This document shows, piece after piece, positions 34,917 to 45,279 of a stretch of DNA of 64,000 nt. Source of the stretch: DATKJY01 sp964540105 (GTDB taxonomy: Bacteria > Zixibacteria > MSB-5A5 > GN15 > FEB-12); NCBI GenBank assembly GCA_964540105.1, contig CAZILL010000001.1, positions 310,001 to 374,000 of the forward strand, written 5' to 3'. The first letter of the stretch is position 1. Every line of letters begins with the position of its first letter. The translations under genes were made by a program, and so were the position numbers. A model generated the notes under the pieces. It saw only the letters and a program-made list of their open reading frames with translations, ran no database searches and was not told the origin of the DNA.

Positions 34917-37900
34917 CTACTTGAGCAAGACCATCTTCTTGGTGGCGCTGAAACCACCTGACGTCAGTCGATACAGGTAGACACCTGAAGCGTGTCTACT
35001 GGCATCCCACTGAATCTTGTAATAGCCGGCGTCGGCTTTCTCGTTAGACCAACTATTGACCTCTTGTCCGAGAACATTGTACACCACGAGGCGCCACGAT
35101 CCCGCCGCGGGCAGGGCGAATTCGATCGTGGTCATCGGATTGAACGGATTGGGATAGTTCTGCGACAGCGAATAGTGATCGGGCAGAGTCGAAACGGTCG
35201 TTTTCATAACCGCCCCGTCGAAACTTCCCAGCTCGACCGACTTCACCGATTTGGCCCCATTCAGATACAGGACCGGCCCACTGCCAAGCGAACTCTTTCC
35301 CTTACTATTGTAGACGAGGACACGAGTCTCTTTGCCGTCATAATTGCTGAGCAATTCCATATCCGAGGCTTCTGGGTGAAGTTCGGGATGAACTTCCCCT
35401 TCAAGGATAATGAACATCGCGCCAATTCGCGTATTCGATTTGCTAACCTCGAGGATTCCGTCGCTGACATCAACCGTCGCCTCAAAGGTCACGCTCGGAT
35501 CGAGTTTTGGAAGCGCGCTGGCGTCGCCGACGAGAACGCGAATCAGATACACCAGGTCGGCCACGCCGAGCGGCATTCCGTCGCCGTTGACATCAGAAGC
35601 GGCGATCGCGCCCTGCTGCTGCTGGGCGTTGCCAAAGGCGCTGAGACCATGTATGAAGTAGTTCGTGAACATTACCACGTCGGCCACTTCGTACGCGATG
35701 CCATTGAGATTCAGATCACCGCGAGCGTCGATAGCCGTATCGCAGATGATATCCACGCCGCCGTTGGTGAAGTCCACACAGCGCTGAGGACCGGGCTTTC
35801 CAAAGCCGGGGTTGGTCAGGCAGATATCCGGAATCCCCAGACTTCCGGGAAGACCGTACCCGTGGTTGGTGATATTGTTCAATTCGAAGTCAAAGACCTT
35901 GCGTTCCACCCAGAGAGTGTCGCCGTTCTTTGATGACAGCGAGTTGTCGTTGCACGTGGTCCAGTAGAACCAGACCGGCGCAAACAGGCAATTGAGATTG
36001 CGGTCGTTGGAGACCAGAAAATCGATCGTCGCCAGCGAACCGACCTGACCGTCAAAGAAACAGCCCGGATGATAGGCGCCGTTGTTGGTTTCAGCTAAAC
36101 CGACAATCCGAATCAGGCCGGCTGGGCATGTCGCGCAGTTGCCGTTGGGTCCAAAGCGATATGAGAAATATTCCCAACCGCAACCCTGGAACAATGAGCC
36201 CGGGTTGACAATACTCGGCGTGAGCGCCGATACATCGTAGGCGATCAGGAAATCAAAACCGCCCAACTTCTTGCCGGAACCGTTCAGGAAGATGTTCACC
36301 AGGTTGTGCTGACCCTGATACACTTTGTGGGTTTTCTCAATCTGAACGTGAATGCACTCGTCGACTACAACCTGAATGCAGACGGTATCGGTTTTGGTCA
36401 GGCCGCACATGTCTGTAGCCGTGATATAGAGGCAGTAGTGACCGGTGCTGTCAGCATTGAAACAGACCTGGTGGGTGATCGGATTGTAGGAACCGATCGG
36501 GGTGACGCCGTAGTTGCTCAGGTTCCCGTCGACGTCATGGATGTCCACGTCGAAACAGAGCTGTCCGACCTGCTCCAGGTATGCCGTGAAGTCGGGTGGT
36601 CCAAGCACTACCGGCGCGCTATTGGAGGTAACTATAATGGCCGTTGTATCGTACTTGACTGCCCCGCAGGCGTCGGTCGCTTTCACGACAAATGCGTATT
36701 GTGTAGTTTGGCCGCTGGTGAACGGCGCCTGATAGCAGATCTGGTGCGTCGTCGGATTGTAGGTCCCAAGAGGTGAAATCAGCTCGACAGTCGATAGGTT
36801 ATTGTCGGGATCGCTCGCGCTTACATTCCAGCACAGGGTTGTACTGTTGCAAAGGAAGTAGGTAGTATCTTTACCCGCGCTGACGATTGGCGCTGAGTTG
36901 ATCCGGAAATTAACCGTGAAGGAATCCTTACACACCGAACCGCATAGGTCGAGGCACTGGATGACGACCTTGCGAGTTTCAGTCACCGATGGGGTGTAGA
37001 CCCAGAAACCATTTACGATCGAACCCGGACCGGTCACGATTTCGCAATGATCGAAATTGTTGTTCGGGTCAGTCGCGCTGACCGCCATGCTGACCTGAGT
37101 GGGAACACACTGGAAAAAGGTCGTGTCGTTCGGAAGATTGCAGATCGGAGCGCTGTTCATGGTGACTATGATCTTGGCGGTGTCGACCGCAATCGCACCA
37201 CATTGATCCTTCGCCTGCAAGACGAACGTAAAGGTTCCCGCTGAGCTGGGTGTAAAGCAGATTGTTGTCCCATTATAGGTTCCGGGGCCGACAATCAGCT
37301 TCGTGCTGTCGAGATTACCGTCCGGATCACTGCTTGAAACAGGCCAGCAGATCTGTGTGGGTGAGCACTGGAACAAAGTCTGGTCTGAACCGGCATTGAC
37401 TACCGGTGGATGATTCATTGAAACCACAACCGCCAGCGTATCGTGGCCGGTGGCACCACAGGCATCGGTGGCGCCAATCGTAAACACGTAGGTGCCGGCG
37501 GTCGGCGGCGTGAAACAGACCTTGTTCTGTGCCGTGTCGACCGCCCCGATTCCGGACAGGAGCGCTTCAAGCGTCACATTGTTCTGCAGATCGGTGACCG
37601 TGTACGGCAGACAAACCTGCTGACTACTGCAGACAAATACACTGTAGGGGTTGTACGCACTCGTGAAGAGAATAGCCGGCGCCGTATTCATCGCGACGTT
37701 GTACGTGATACTGGCCGTGTCAGCCGCACCGCACGAGTCCTGCACTTTGACGACCGCGGAGTAGAATCCAGCCGCAGAAGTCGTGAAGCACCAGAGACCG
37801 CCAACTGTTAGCGTTCCGTCGCCGGACAGTTTGGTCCAGACCAGGGAACCGCCATTGGGGTCAGTCGCGAGGAACTGGTAGCAAACCTGACCGGCCACGC

Positions 37901-40900
37901 ACAAGAAGGTGTCGCGTACGGCAGGGTTTGGATTAGTCGCTACCGGCGGCGCATTGAGGGTGACATCGACCGTCACGAAGCATGAGTCGCTGCCACACGA
38001 GGTCGTGGCCTTAATCTTGAGGACATAATGCCCCGCGGTGTCGGCTGGGAAGCAGAGGTCCCCTGACGCGTAGGTTCCGATCGGCGAGACCGTTACCGTT
38101 GATCCCTGTCCGACGACCCCGACCGGCACACAGATCGGTCCGGCTTGACAGAGGAATTTTGACTGCGGCGCCGGACAGGTGAGCTGTGGAGCACCGCCGA
38201 TGTTAACAGAAAATGTCAACTGGCAGGTATCAGCGCCGCAGGTTGTACTGGCAATGACTGTAATCTGGTACGTACCGGTGGTGTCGGCCTGGAAACAGAG
38301 AGTGCCGCCGCTATACGTGCCGTACGAGAGGGTGAGGGTTGCGGAAGGCGGGGTGATAGTCAGCTGCTGACACACTTGCCCCGGACCGCAAAGTGAAGCC
38401 GCGATCGGTCCAGTAGGACAGGCAATATCGGCCAAATCGCCGAAGGTCACCGTTACTTTCGCGGTATCGAGCCCAATCGCTCCACATGGATCAATCGTCT
38501 TGATGATGAATTGATACACGCCCGCCGCGGTAGGGGTGAAACAGACTTTGTTGGCGGCCGTGTCAATGGCGCCATAGCCGGACACCATATACTCACTGAG
38601 GCCACTGGAGCCATTCGGGTCAGTCGCACTATAAGTGAGACAAATCTCCTGGGGCAGGCACAAGGCAAGAGTCGTGTCGTTGCCGAACGCGATTGTGGGC
38701 GACGCGTTGAGCGTCACGGCGATCAGCGTTGTGTCGGACTTGGTAGCTCCACAGGCATCGGTAGCCGTCAGGATAAACTGATACGTTCCCGAGGCGGTCG
38801 GCGTGAAACAGATCGATGTCCCGTCATATGAGCCCGGTCCGGTAAGAGCGCAATCGATCAGATTGTTGTCGACGTCCTGGCACGACGCCGGCCAGCAGAT
38901 CTGGGCAGCCGTACACTGGAACAACGTCTGGTCAGGTCCCGCACTGGCGGTCGGAGCCGAGTTCAACGTCACGACCACACTGCTCGTATCCTGATCAGTA
39001 GCTCCGCACGCGTCTTCGATCTTGATGATGAACGTATAGGTGCCACTGGCCGGAGGCGTGAAACAGACCCGTGAGGCCAGCGTATCAAGCGTGCCGCTTC
39101 CGGATACCAACGAAACCGTACGCCCCTGAGGGGCGTCAGGATCGGACGCCGCGTAATCAAGGCAAATCTGCGCGCTCGCACACAAGAAGACTGGAGCGTG
39201 CTGCGCAAAGGCAATGGTCGGAGGGCGGTTAATGTTGATCTGAACATTGAACGACGATTCGCAGAATGCGCCGCAAGAGTCTTCACACCGCAGTTGCACG
39301 GTCACCAGCTGGCTGGCGCTGGGTGTGTAGCACCAGTTTCCACCGCTCAGTGTCCCAGGACCGGCGATAATCTGGCATGATTTCAGATTGCCATCGGCAT
39401 CAGTCGCGCTTGCCGGCAAGCATATTGCGGTCGGAACACATTGCCAGATGGTCGTATCTCTCGGAACGGCGCAGACCGGCGCGCTATTCAAAGTCACGGT
39501 GATAACGGCCGTATCAAGCCCGATCGCTCCGCACGCATCGGTCGCCTCCATGATGAAGCTGAAGGTTCCCGAAACGGTCGGCGTGAAGCAGATTTGTCCT
39601 GCACTGTAGCTGCCAACTCCGGAAATGAGTGAACAGCCGGCCAGGTTGCCGTTGGCGTCTGTACATGAGACCGGCCAGCAGATTTGAGTCGGCACGCACT
39701 GAAACAGAGTCTGGTTAGGTCCCGCATGTGCCACAGGCGGTATGTTCAGCGTGTAGTAAATGACTACAGTGTCATAGTCGGTCAGCCCGCAGGCGTCGGT
39801 CGCTTTAAGCACGAATTCGTAGTTGAGAGTGCCCGTTGGTGTAAAGCAGATCTGCCCCGCACTGTACGTTCCCGGGCCGGTGACCAATTGCACCGAGGTC
39901 AGATTGCCGTCGATATCCGTCGCTCCCGCCGGCCAACAGATTGGCAGAGCGGAACATTGGAAGACTGTCTGATCGGGACCGGCATTCGCCACCGGCGCAT
40001 TGTCCAGCTGCACCGTGACATTGATCGTATCCAGTTTAGTGGCCCCGCACGCATCGGTGGCAGAAGCAATGAACTGGAGCGTGCCGGTGCCAGCAGGGGT
40101 GAAACAGAGTTGATTCGGGTTTGTGCTGACGGTTCCGATTCCGGCCAGAAGCGCGACGCCGGTGATGTTGTTGTTGGCGTCACTCAATGTAAATGGCAGA
40201 CAAATCGGGCCGGAGGCGCACATAAAGACGGTTGTGTCGTTGCCGAGCGACAGCGACGGGGCTGTGTTCAGCGTAACATTATATGTTAGGGAGACTGTAT
40301 CGGCCTTGCCGCATGAATCGCTTACCTTCGCTAACACGGCATACGCTCCCGCGGTCGAGGCAGTAAAGCACCAGAGACCGCTGCCGCTCACCGTCCCGCT
40401 TCCAGACAGGCGGGTCCACGTCAAGGTGCCGCCGTTCACATCAGTCGCCGAAAACTGCCGGCAGATCTGCGCTGCCCCGCAGATGAAGGTATCGACTGGT
40501 GTGGGCGGGTCAACAGCAACCGGCTTCGAATCGATAGTTACATCAACGATGAGGTTGCACGAATCGGTTCCGCAGGGGGTGCTGGCCTTTACCTTCAGAA
40601 CATAGTGTCCCGAGCTGTCAGCTGGGAAGCAGACATTGCCCGATGAAAACGAACCGATCGGGGTGACCGTCCAGGTCGCGATCGGCGCTCCCCCGACGGG
40701 TATGCAGACCTGTCCGGTCTGACAGATGAACAGATTCTGCGATCCGGGGCAAACCAAGTCCGGGGGTTGGCTGATGGTCACAACGAAAGTCAACGTGCAC
40801 GATGACGAACCACACGGAACACTCGCGTTGAGATGAATCACATATGTACCCGATGTGTCGGCCTGAAAGCAAAGCTGGCCGGCAGAAAATGTACCAAATG

Positions 40901-43703
40901 ACGTCGTGATCGTCGCCGAAGGCGGGGTGATCGTGACAGCCTGGCAGACCGGTCCCGCCGCACAGAGGGTCAGGTTGATTGGTTGGGTCGGACAAGTGAT
41001 CTGGGCCCCCTGACCGAAGGTCACCGTGACATTGATCGTGTCCCGATCAGATGCACCACACGAATCAGTTACAGCGCCGACAAACTGATACGTTCCAGCC
41101 CCAGAAGGAGTGAAACAGATCTTCTTGGTCGTCGTGTCGAGCGTTCCATAGCCAGAGATCATAGAAACAACGAGTCTGTTCAGACCCTGAGGGTCGGAAA
41201 GCGTGTATGGAAGACAAATCTGCTGCGGCGCACACAATGATAGTGAACTGTCGTTGCCGAACGCGATCGCGGGTGGGCCGTTGAGCGAAATGTTATAAGT
41301 CAGGTTGGTCGTGTCGGCCTTGCCGCATGAATCCGTGACCGAAACGCTGATCGAATAGCTGCCGGCGCCACTGGGGGTGAAGCACCAATTGCCTGATGTG
41401 GTCACCGTGCCCGATCCGCTCAGCTTGTTCCACGTGAGCGGTCCGCCGTTGACATCGCTCGCGGCAAACTGGTAGCAGACCTGCTGCGGGTCGCACTGGA
41501 AGAGCGAGACCGGCGTGATCGGGTTGACCGCCACCGGCGCCGAGTTCATCGTGATCGTATAGGAAATCGAGGTCGTATCTTTCGTCCCGCACGAGTCCGC
41601 GACGGTCACCACCGCACTGAATAGTCCGGGTCCCGTCGGGGTGAAGCAGAATTGACCGGCAGAGGTAATGCTCCCCGAACCCGAGATCTTGGACCAGGTA
41701 AGCGTCCCGCCATCAGCATCGGTGGCGACAAACTGGTAGCACAGCTGGGTCGGAGCGCACATGTACTTCGTCACGGGCGGAGGATCAACGGCTACTGGTC
41801 GGCTGTTCAACGACACTGTGACATTGATGGTATCCTGATCGACAAGACCGCACGAGTCGGTTGCCTTCAGAATGAATGTTGAGACACCGGAAACACTCGG
41901 CGTGAAACAGACCTGGCCACTCCCCAACGTCCCTGGGCCGGAGATCAGCTGAGATGTCTTCAGATTACCGTCGGGATCAGAGAATGTGACCGGGAAACAG
42001 ATGGCCGCAGAGGTACAAAGCACCCGACTGAAGTCGGCCCCGGCATTGACGACCGGCGGACGATTCACGATCACAGTTACATGCGTAGTGTCCGCTCCGA
42101 TGTGACCGCAGTGGTCGTGGGCGGAAGCGATGATAGTGTAAACACCTGAGGTGTCAGCCTGGAAACAGGTGTCGCGAGTGCTGGGATCCGATGAGCTGCG
42201 AGCAGCGACGCCATCGATTTCAATATCACCGCTCAGACATTTGATCTCGATCTGATTATACGTGATACCGTCGGGCAGATTGATGTTCACGCCCCCCCTA
42301 CCGGGATTCTGATCATTGCCGCTGATAGTGCGCACACAGGCATAGGCCGGAATACCATGACGCTTGAAAAGAAACTCTACGGTCCCGCCATTTCGGCTGC
42401 TTGAAAACATCACAAGATCTTCGTCGTCATCATCGCACGAGTTCTCGTCGTCTGAAAACTCCAGCACCGTTCGGTTCCCCGGGCCGAATTCGACCGTCCC
42501 ATCACCGTTGCCGCCGTCGGGGCCTCCGGCTCCGGTGAGCGTGAATTTCAGGCCGGTTGGAGCGCCGACAAGCTGATCGGCAGAAAGCGGGGAGTTGAAC
42601 CCACGCGGAAATGACCCGTAGTCAGCCACACGAGTGGCGAACTTATAGCCGGGGAGGGTCACACTCAGACCAGACTGGGTATTGATGGAAGGCACAAAGT
42701 CGCCAGAATGCAGGAGCTTCTTGCCGGAAGCGCCGCCGCCCACCTGCCACACAAGTCCCCCAAGCTGGTTGATCTGTCTGATCTGATCGAACGAGAGCGC
42801 CGGACCGACAGCCATAATGGAATGATCATCGTCATCTTCGACGTCACAATCCTGGTCATCAATCTGCATCGGCAGGCAGATCTGGCCGGGTGCGCAGAGA
42901 CGGATGGTCGTATCCGGGGGAAGAGTCACTACCGGCGCATGGCCGTAGTTCCCAATCTCTATGCCCTGACATTCATTGGACGCAGATAGCTCTGTTCTTC
43001 TGGAAGGATCGCATGCGCTGTTGGGAGGGGAAGATAGTGCGGGCTTGTCCTCGCCTCTGAACTTGATTCGAATCGAGTAGTGCCCGGGGCTATTAGGGAG
43101 AGTCAAGCTCGCACAAGCCAGTCCGTTGGCGTCGGTTATCGCGGAGTCATCGGCCACCTGACTGATATTGTTCCCGCAGTTGCCGCTATTGATAAAGAAG
43201 AGGATCTCGCGGCCCGGAAGCGGTGCATACGTGCTATTGCCACAATTCTCGGACAAGTAACCGCAAACATTCAGCACCTGACCCGGACAGAGGCTGTCCC
43301 CATGGAAATCTTGTGAAAACTCAAGCTTGGTATTGCAGTCCGTGAAGATTGTCGTGGACACGATCCCCGAACTCAAGCCGGTGGCTGTAACCCGAAAGGT
43401 CTGGTCGACCCCGTCACCGGGGACTATCCAGAATGTCATGAACGCGCCGCTGGGGTCGCAGGTCACATTCCAGGGGGGCCGAGTATCGCCAACACCCGGA
43501 TTGAAGACGTTCTTGACTTGGACAGTGACCATCTCATTGGGCCAATAAGCAGAGCCGGTTATGAATACCGTATCGCCGGGGGCATAATCCGCGGTGTCTG
43601 TCTTGACGATGTACGCATTGAGCTGAGCTGACTTAACGGGAACAGCGAGCGCCGCTACGCACAACAGGCACGCAACAGCAGCGAATAGAGAACGAAGTTT
43701 CAT
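34917..43703 (-). CDS. Giant secreted modular protein with cohesin-like, dockerin-like and T9SS-type tail
   Basis: This 2928-residue protein is exported: signal peptide at 1-26 (LFAAVACLLCVAALAVPVKSA). An N-terminal Ig-like part (about 27-240) is followed by about 23 modules of roughly 85 residues (about 250-2450), a cohesin-like beta domain (about 2450-2610, KKLGGFDFLIAYDVSALTP), a dockerin-like pair of Ca-binding repeats (about 2655-2725, GDLNLNGIAYEVADVV and DVNGDGMPLGVADLV), and a C-terminal FlgD/T9SS type A sorting domain with YPNPFNP (about 2845-2928). Modules carry up to four conserved Cys, suggesting disulfides. Module 1 holds an insertion with two Asp-rich stretches, probably Ca-binding. 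A TATATA element and AGGA precede the ATG. The role is unknown; a cell-surface or matrix structural or adhesive protein is likely. Confidence 0.9.
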   Translation of the reverse strand: MKLRSLFAAVACLLCVAALAVPVKSAQLNAYIVKTDTADYAPGDTVFITGSAYWPNEMVTVQVKNVFNPGVGDTRPPWNVTCDPSGAFMTFWIVPGDGVDQTFRVTATGLSSGIVSTTIFTDCNTKLEFSQDFHGDSLCPGQVLNVCGYLSENCGNSTYAPLPGREILFFINSGNCGNNISQVADDSAITDANGLACASLTLPNSPGHYSIRIKFRGEDKPALSSPPNSACDPSRRTELSASNECQGIEIGNYGHAPVVTLPPDTTIRLCAPGQICLPMQIDDQDCDVEDDDDHSIMAVGPALSFDQIRQINQLGGLVWQVGGGASGKKLLHSGDFVPSINTQSGLSVTLPGYKFATRVADYGSFPRGFNSPLSADQLVGAPTGLKFTLTGAGGPDGGNGDGTVEFGPGNRTVLEFSDDENSCDDDDEDLVMFSSSRNGGTVEFLFKRHGIPAYACVRTISGNDQNPGRGGVNINLPDGITYNQIEIKCLSGDIEIDGVAARSSSDPSTRDTCFQADTSGVYTIIASAHDHCGHIGADTTHVTVIVNRPPVVNAGADFSRVLCTSAAICFPVTFSDPDGNLKTSQLISGPGTLGSGQVCFTPSVSGVSTFILKATDSCGLVDQDTINVTVSLNSRPVAVDPPPVTKYMCAPTQLCYQFVATDADGGTLTWSKISGSGSITSAGQFCFTPTGPGLFSAVVTVADSCGTKDTTSISYTITMNSAPVAVNPITPVSLFQCDPQQVCYQFAASDVNGGPLTWNKLSGSGTVTTSGNWCFTPSGAGSYSISVSVTDSCGKADTTNLTYNISLNGPPAIAFGNDSSLSLCAPQQICLPYTLSDPQGLNRLVVSMISGYGTLDTTTKKICFTPSGAGTYQFVGAVTDSCGASDRDTINVTVTFGQGAQITCPTQPINLTLCAAGPVCQAVTITPPSATITTSFGTFSAGQLCFQADTSGTYVIHLNASVPCGSSSCTLTFVVTISQPPDLVCPGSQNLFICQTGQVCIPVGGAPIATWTVTPIGSFSSGNVCFPADSSGHYVLKVKASTPCGTDSCNLIVDVTIDSKPVAVDPPTPVDTFICGAAQICRQFSATDVNGGTLTWTRLSGSGTVSGSGLWCFTASTAGAYAVLAKVSDSCGKADTVSLTYNVTLNTAPSLSLGNDTTVFMCASGPICLPFTLSDANNNITGVALLAGIGTVSTNPNQLCFTPAGTGTLQFIASATDACGATKLDTINVTVQLDNAPVANAGPDQTVFQCSALPICWPAGATDIDGNLTSVQLVTGPGTYSAGQICFTPTGTLNYEFVLKATDACGLTDYDTVVIYYTLNIPPVAHAGPNQTLFQCVPTQICWPVSCTDANGNLAGCSLISGVGSYSAGQICFTPTVSGTFSFIMEATDACGAIGLDTAVITVTLNSAPVCAVPRDTTIWQCVPTAICLPASATDADGNLKSCQIIAGPGTLSGGNWCYTPSASQLVTVQLRCEDSCGAFCESSFNVQININRPPTIAFAQHAPVFLCASAQICLDYAASDPDAPQGRTVSLVSGSGTLDTLASRVCFTPPASGTYTFIIKIEDACGATDQDTSSVVVTLNSAPTASAGPDQTLFQCTAAQICWPASCQDVDNNLIDCALTGPGSYDGTSICFTPTASGTYQFILTATDACGATKSDTTLIAVTLNASPTIAFGNDTTLALCLPQEICLTYSATDPNGSSGLSEYMVSGYGAIDTAANKVCFTPTAAGVYQFIIKTIDPCGAIGLDTAKVTVTFGDLADIACPTGPIAASLCGPGQVCQQLTITPPSATLTLSYGTYSGGTLCFQADTTGTYQITVIASTTCGADTCQLTFSVNIGGAPQLTCPAPQSKFLCQAGPICVPVGVVGQGSTVTVSPIGTYASGDLCFPADTAGHYVLKIKATTSCGSDSCFVTVDVTLNAPPVATNPNPAVRDTFLCVAGQVCYQFLATDPNGGSLVWTKLSGDGTLTVGGLWCFTTSAAGFYSAVVKVQDSCGAADTASITYNVAMNTAPAILFTSAYNPYSVFVCSSQQVCLPYTVTDLQNNVTLEALLSGIGAVDTAQNKVCFTPPTAGTYVFTIGATDACGATGHDTLAVVVSMNHPPVVNAGSDQTLFQCSPTQICWPVSSSDPDGNLDSTKLIVGPGTYNGTTICFTPSSAGTFTFVLQAKDQCGAIAVDTAKIIVTMNSAPICNLPNDTTFFQCVPTQVSMAVSATDPNNNFDHCEIVTGPGSIVNGFWVYTPSVTETRKVVIQCLDLCGSVCKDSFTVNFRINSAPIVSAGKDTTYFLCNSTTLCWNVSASDPDNNLSTVELISPLGTYNPTTHQICYQAPFTSGQTTQYAFVVKATDACGAVKYDTTAIIVTSNSAPVVLGPPDFTAYLEQVGQLCFDVDIHDVDGNLSNYGVTPIGSYNPITHQVCFNADSTGHYCLYITATDMCGLTKTDTVCIQVVVDECIHVQIEKTHKVYQGQHNLVNIFLNGSGKKLGGFDFLIAYDVSALTPSIVNPGSLFQGCGWEYFSYRFGPNGNCATCPAGLIRIVGLAETNNGAYHPGCFFDGQVGSLATIDFLVSNDRNLNCLFAPVWFYWTTCNDNSLSSKNGDTLWVERKVFDFELNNITNHGYGLPGSLGIPDICLTNPGFGKPGPQRCVDFTNGGVDIICDTAIDARGDLNLNGIAYEVADVVMFTNYFIHGLSAFGNAQQQQGAIAASDVNGDGMPLGVADLVYLIRVLVGDASALPKLDPSVTFEATVDVSDGILEVSKSNTRIGAMFIILEGEVHPELHPEASDMELLSNYDGKETRVLVYNSKGKSSLGSGPVLYLNGAKSVKSVELGSFDGAVMKTTVSTLPDHYSLSQNYPNPFNPMTTIEFALPAAGSWRLVVYNVLGQEVNSWSNEKADAGYYKIQWDASRHASGVYLYRLTSGGFSATKKMVLLK
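36903..38715 (-). repeat. Module block B (modules 15-21) of an internal duplication
   Basis: Subtype order is IAFGND, IACPTGP, TCPAPQ, ATNPNPA, ILFTSAY, NAGSDQT, NLPNDT, matching block A position by position except for one missing module. Edges are approximate. Confidence 0.7.
39233..41284 (-). repeat. Module block A (modules 5-12) of an internal duplication
   Basis: Subtype order is IAFGND, ITCPTQP, VCPGSQ, AVDPPTP, LSLGND, NAGPDQT, HAGPNQT, AVPRDT. The same order, with one NAGPDQT-type module fewer, recurs as block B. Edges are approximate. Confidence 0.7.
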
Positions 43704-44231
43704 GGGGCCGTCCTATATAGACACAACATTTTTCTCGAGAATAAAAAAGAGGGGAGAGTCGCCGCCATGCTATCCGCGCTATCCGCGCAACACGTCGCAA
43801 ATAGCTGCGTGCGATGTGACATGGATGATACGACTATCGTTGAATGACTTTGATACGAAGCGAACCGTGAGCAAATGCCCATGTTCTCTCCCTGTGCTTA
43901 CCTAATTTATATCAGTCCAGTATTGAGTGCACCAATCGAGGTATTAGTCCTGTTGTCGAACCCGCGAGCACCTGAGTCCGAGTGCACTACAACTATCTAC
44001 TGGTAATGATAACCTGCGGACTTAGGTCTGTCAAGGGGAAAACGGCTAAACAGCAAGGTTTTTTGGAGTTAAGAGGTGAGAGATAGAGTCAGCGCCGGAG
44101 ATATTGGACATAATAGGTCAATGTATTACTGAATCTCTTGATCGATTTGTCGGAAACGCTTCAGGTCGCAATGTCAGTCCCCGCGTAACTCGTTGTCTTA
44201 TAGTGAATACGAATAATCGCTCGACGCGCGG
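43704..44231. other. 528-base gap between the giant protein gene and thyX
   Basis: The part next to the giant gene (43704-43770) is its promoter and leader region, with TATATA at about 43711 and A/T runs. The rest holds no open frame I can support, no tRNA-like cloverleaf and no convincing terminator. The reading frame that enters thyX from 44104 on the plus strand is an antisense shadow. Confidence 0.5.
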
Positions 44232-45092
44232 CTACTTTGTCTTTAGCCCCCTGATCTTGTCGGCAAGCTCCGTTGCTTCTCTCTTTGAGAGACCCCGACC
44301 GACAAGCGCCTCAATGCCCAGATCAACTCCGGTGAAATGCGCAGCCAGGATTTCCATCTCCGGCCCACTGAAACTCAGCGAATTGACGTAGTAATCGATA
44401 AATGCTTCGTAAGCGAGGGGACAGACTCCTCTGACCATATCCGCCATAATCACGGCATAGGCGCGAATCTCCTTCTGGGCATGTGAGTCCAGACGTAACC
44501 TCAGGAAATGAAACAGGTTGTGGAGATCTATCTTCCAGTACCATTCCGTATAGAGCGACAAGGGGAGGTTTATTCGTGCCAACTCACGCGCGATATTGTC
44601 ACCGAGGGCGCCCTGATACTCGGCGTACGCTCTTTCCTGCAGCTGTTGGAGCGATTCGAGGAAGGCGGTCCTGATTGATTCCGGAAGTTCCTCTTCCGAG
44701 CGCCCCTGCTTGTTTTGCTGCGACTGAGTCTGAATGTCCTCCAACTTCGGCCGATAGAATTCATCCTTCATAACCGAATAGCGACCCGAGTACTCATTGA
44801 CATTCGCTGAGCGGTGGCGAATCCATTGCCGCGCGACAAAAATCGGAAGCTTGACATGGAATTTGAATTCAACCATCTCGAATGGGGTCGTGTGACGATG
44901 CCGCATGAGATACCGAATTAGTCCGCGATCTTCCTGGACTTTCTTTGTTCCGTCGCCGTAACTGACCCGAGCCGCCTGAACAATCGCATCGTCATTGCCC
45001 ATGTAGTCAACAAGACGAACAAAGCCATGATCCAGGACCTTGAATTCTCTATCGAGCAGACTGTCGGCCACTGCTGAATGCGCTTTTCCCAT
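44232..45092 (-). CDS. thyX: FAD-dependent thymidylate synthase
   Basis: This 286-residue protein is ThyX, which makes dTMP from dUMP using FAD, NADPH and methylene-tetrahydrofolate. The signature RHRSANVNEYSGR (RHRX7S type) lies at residues 92-104. Length is at the upper end of the family. The flavin enzyme replaces ThyA in many deep-branching bacteria; no thyA is in this window. It is divergent from the M32 carboxypeptidase gene across a 187-base gap. Confidence 0.96.
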   Translation of the reverse strand: MGKAHSAVADSLLDREFKVLDHGFVRLVDYMGNDDAIVQAARVSYGDGTKKVQEDRGLIRYLMRHRHTTPFEMVEFKFHVKLPIFVARQWIRHRSANVNEYSGRYSVMKDEFYRPKLEDIQTQSQQNKQGRSEEELPESIRTAFLESLQQLQERAYAEYQGALGDNIARELARINLPLSLYTEWYWKIDLHNLFHFLRLRLDSHAQKEIRAYAVIMADMVRGVCPLAYEAFIDYYVNSLSFSGPEMEILAAHFTGVDLGIEALVGRGLSKREATELADKIRGLKTK

Positions 45093-45279
45093 GTTCTTCC
45101 CTGGTCCCAGTTATCCTCTGAACACCTGTGCGAGAGGAATATATGGCGGCTCAGCGCGCGGCTCAATCGTTTTTGTCGACAGCAGATTGCTTTTGCTCAC
45201 CCCATCCCCTATTATGCCGCACGACGAGTCTTGTTCGATCAAGGCCCGGAGACCCGGATACTTATGTAAGGAGATCTTT

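Larger units (their letters stand above)
36350..42960 (-). repeat. About 23 tandem Cys-rich Ig/PKD-like modules
   Basis: Each module starts with a variant of NxAPVxxxGPDQTxFxC, continues with ICWPVSxTDPDGNL, GPGTYxxGxICFTP and ends with ATDACGxxxxDT(x)xVTV. The spacing is about 255-265 bases at DNA level. Module 21 has lost its second Cys (QVSMAVS) and module 23 its first (YLEQVGQ). At least four subtypes recur: NAGPDQT, AVDPPTP, IAFGNDT and the shorter ITCPTQP/VCPGSQ type. Confidence 0.85.

Noticed and set aside
36350..42960. Regular DNA periodicity that might suggest a CRISPR array
   Set aside because: The period is about 260 bases, the copies are diverged and all lie in one open reading frame, so these are protein modules.
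43940..44010. tRNA-like stretch (GTCGAACCCGCG on the plus strand, read as a T-arm on the minus strand)
   Set aside because: The five-base T stem does not pair and no anticodon or acceptor stem can be built around it.
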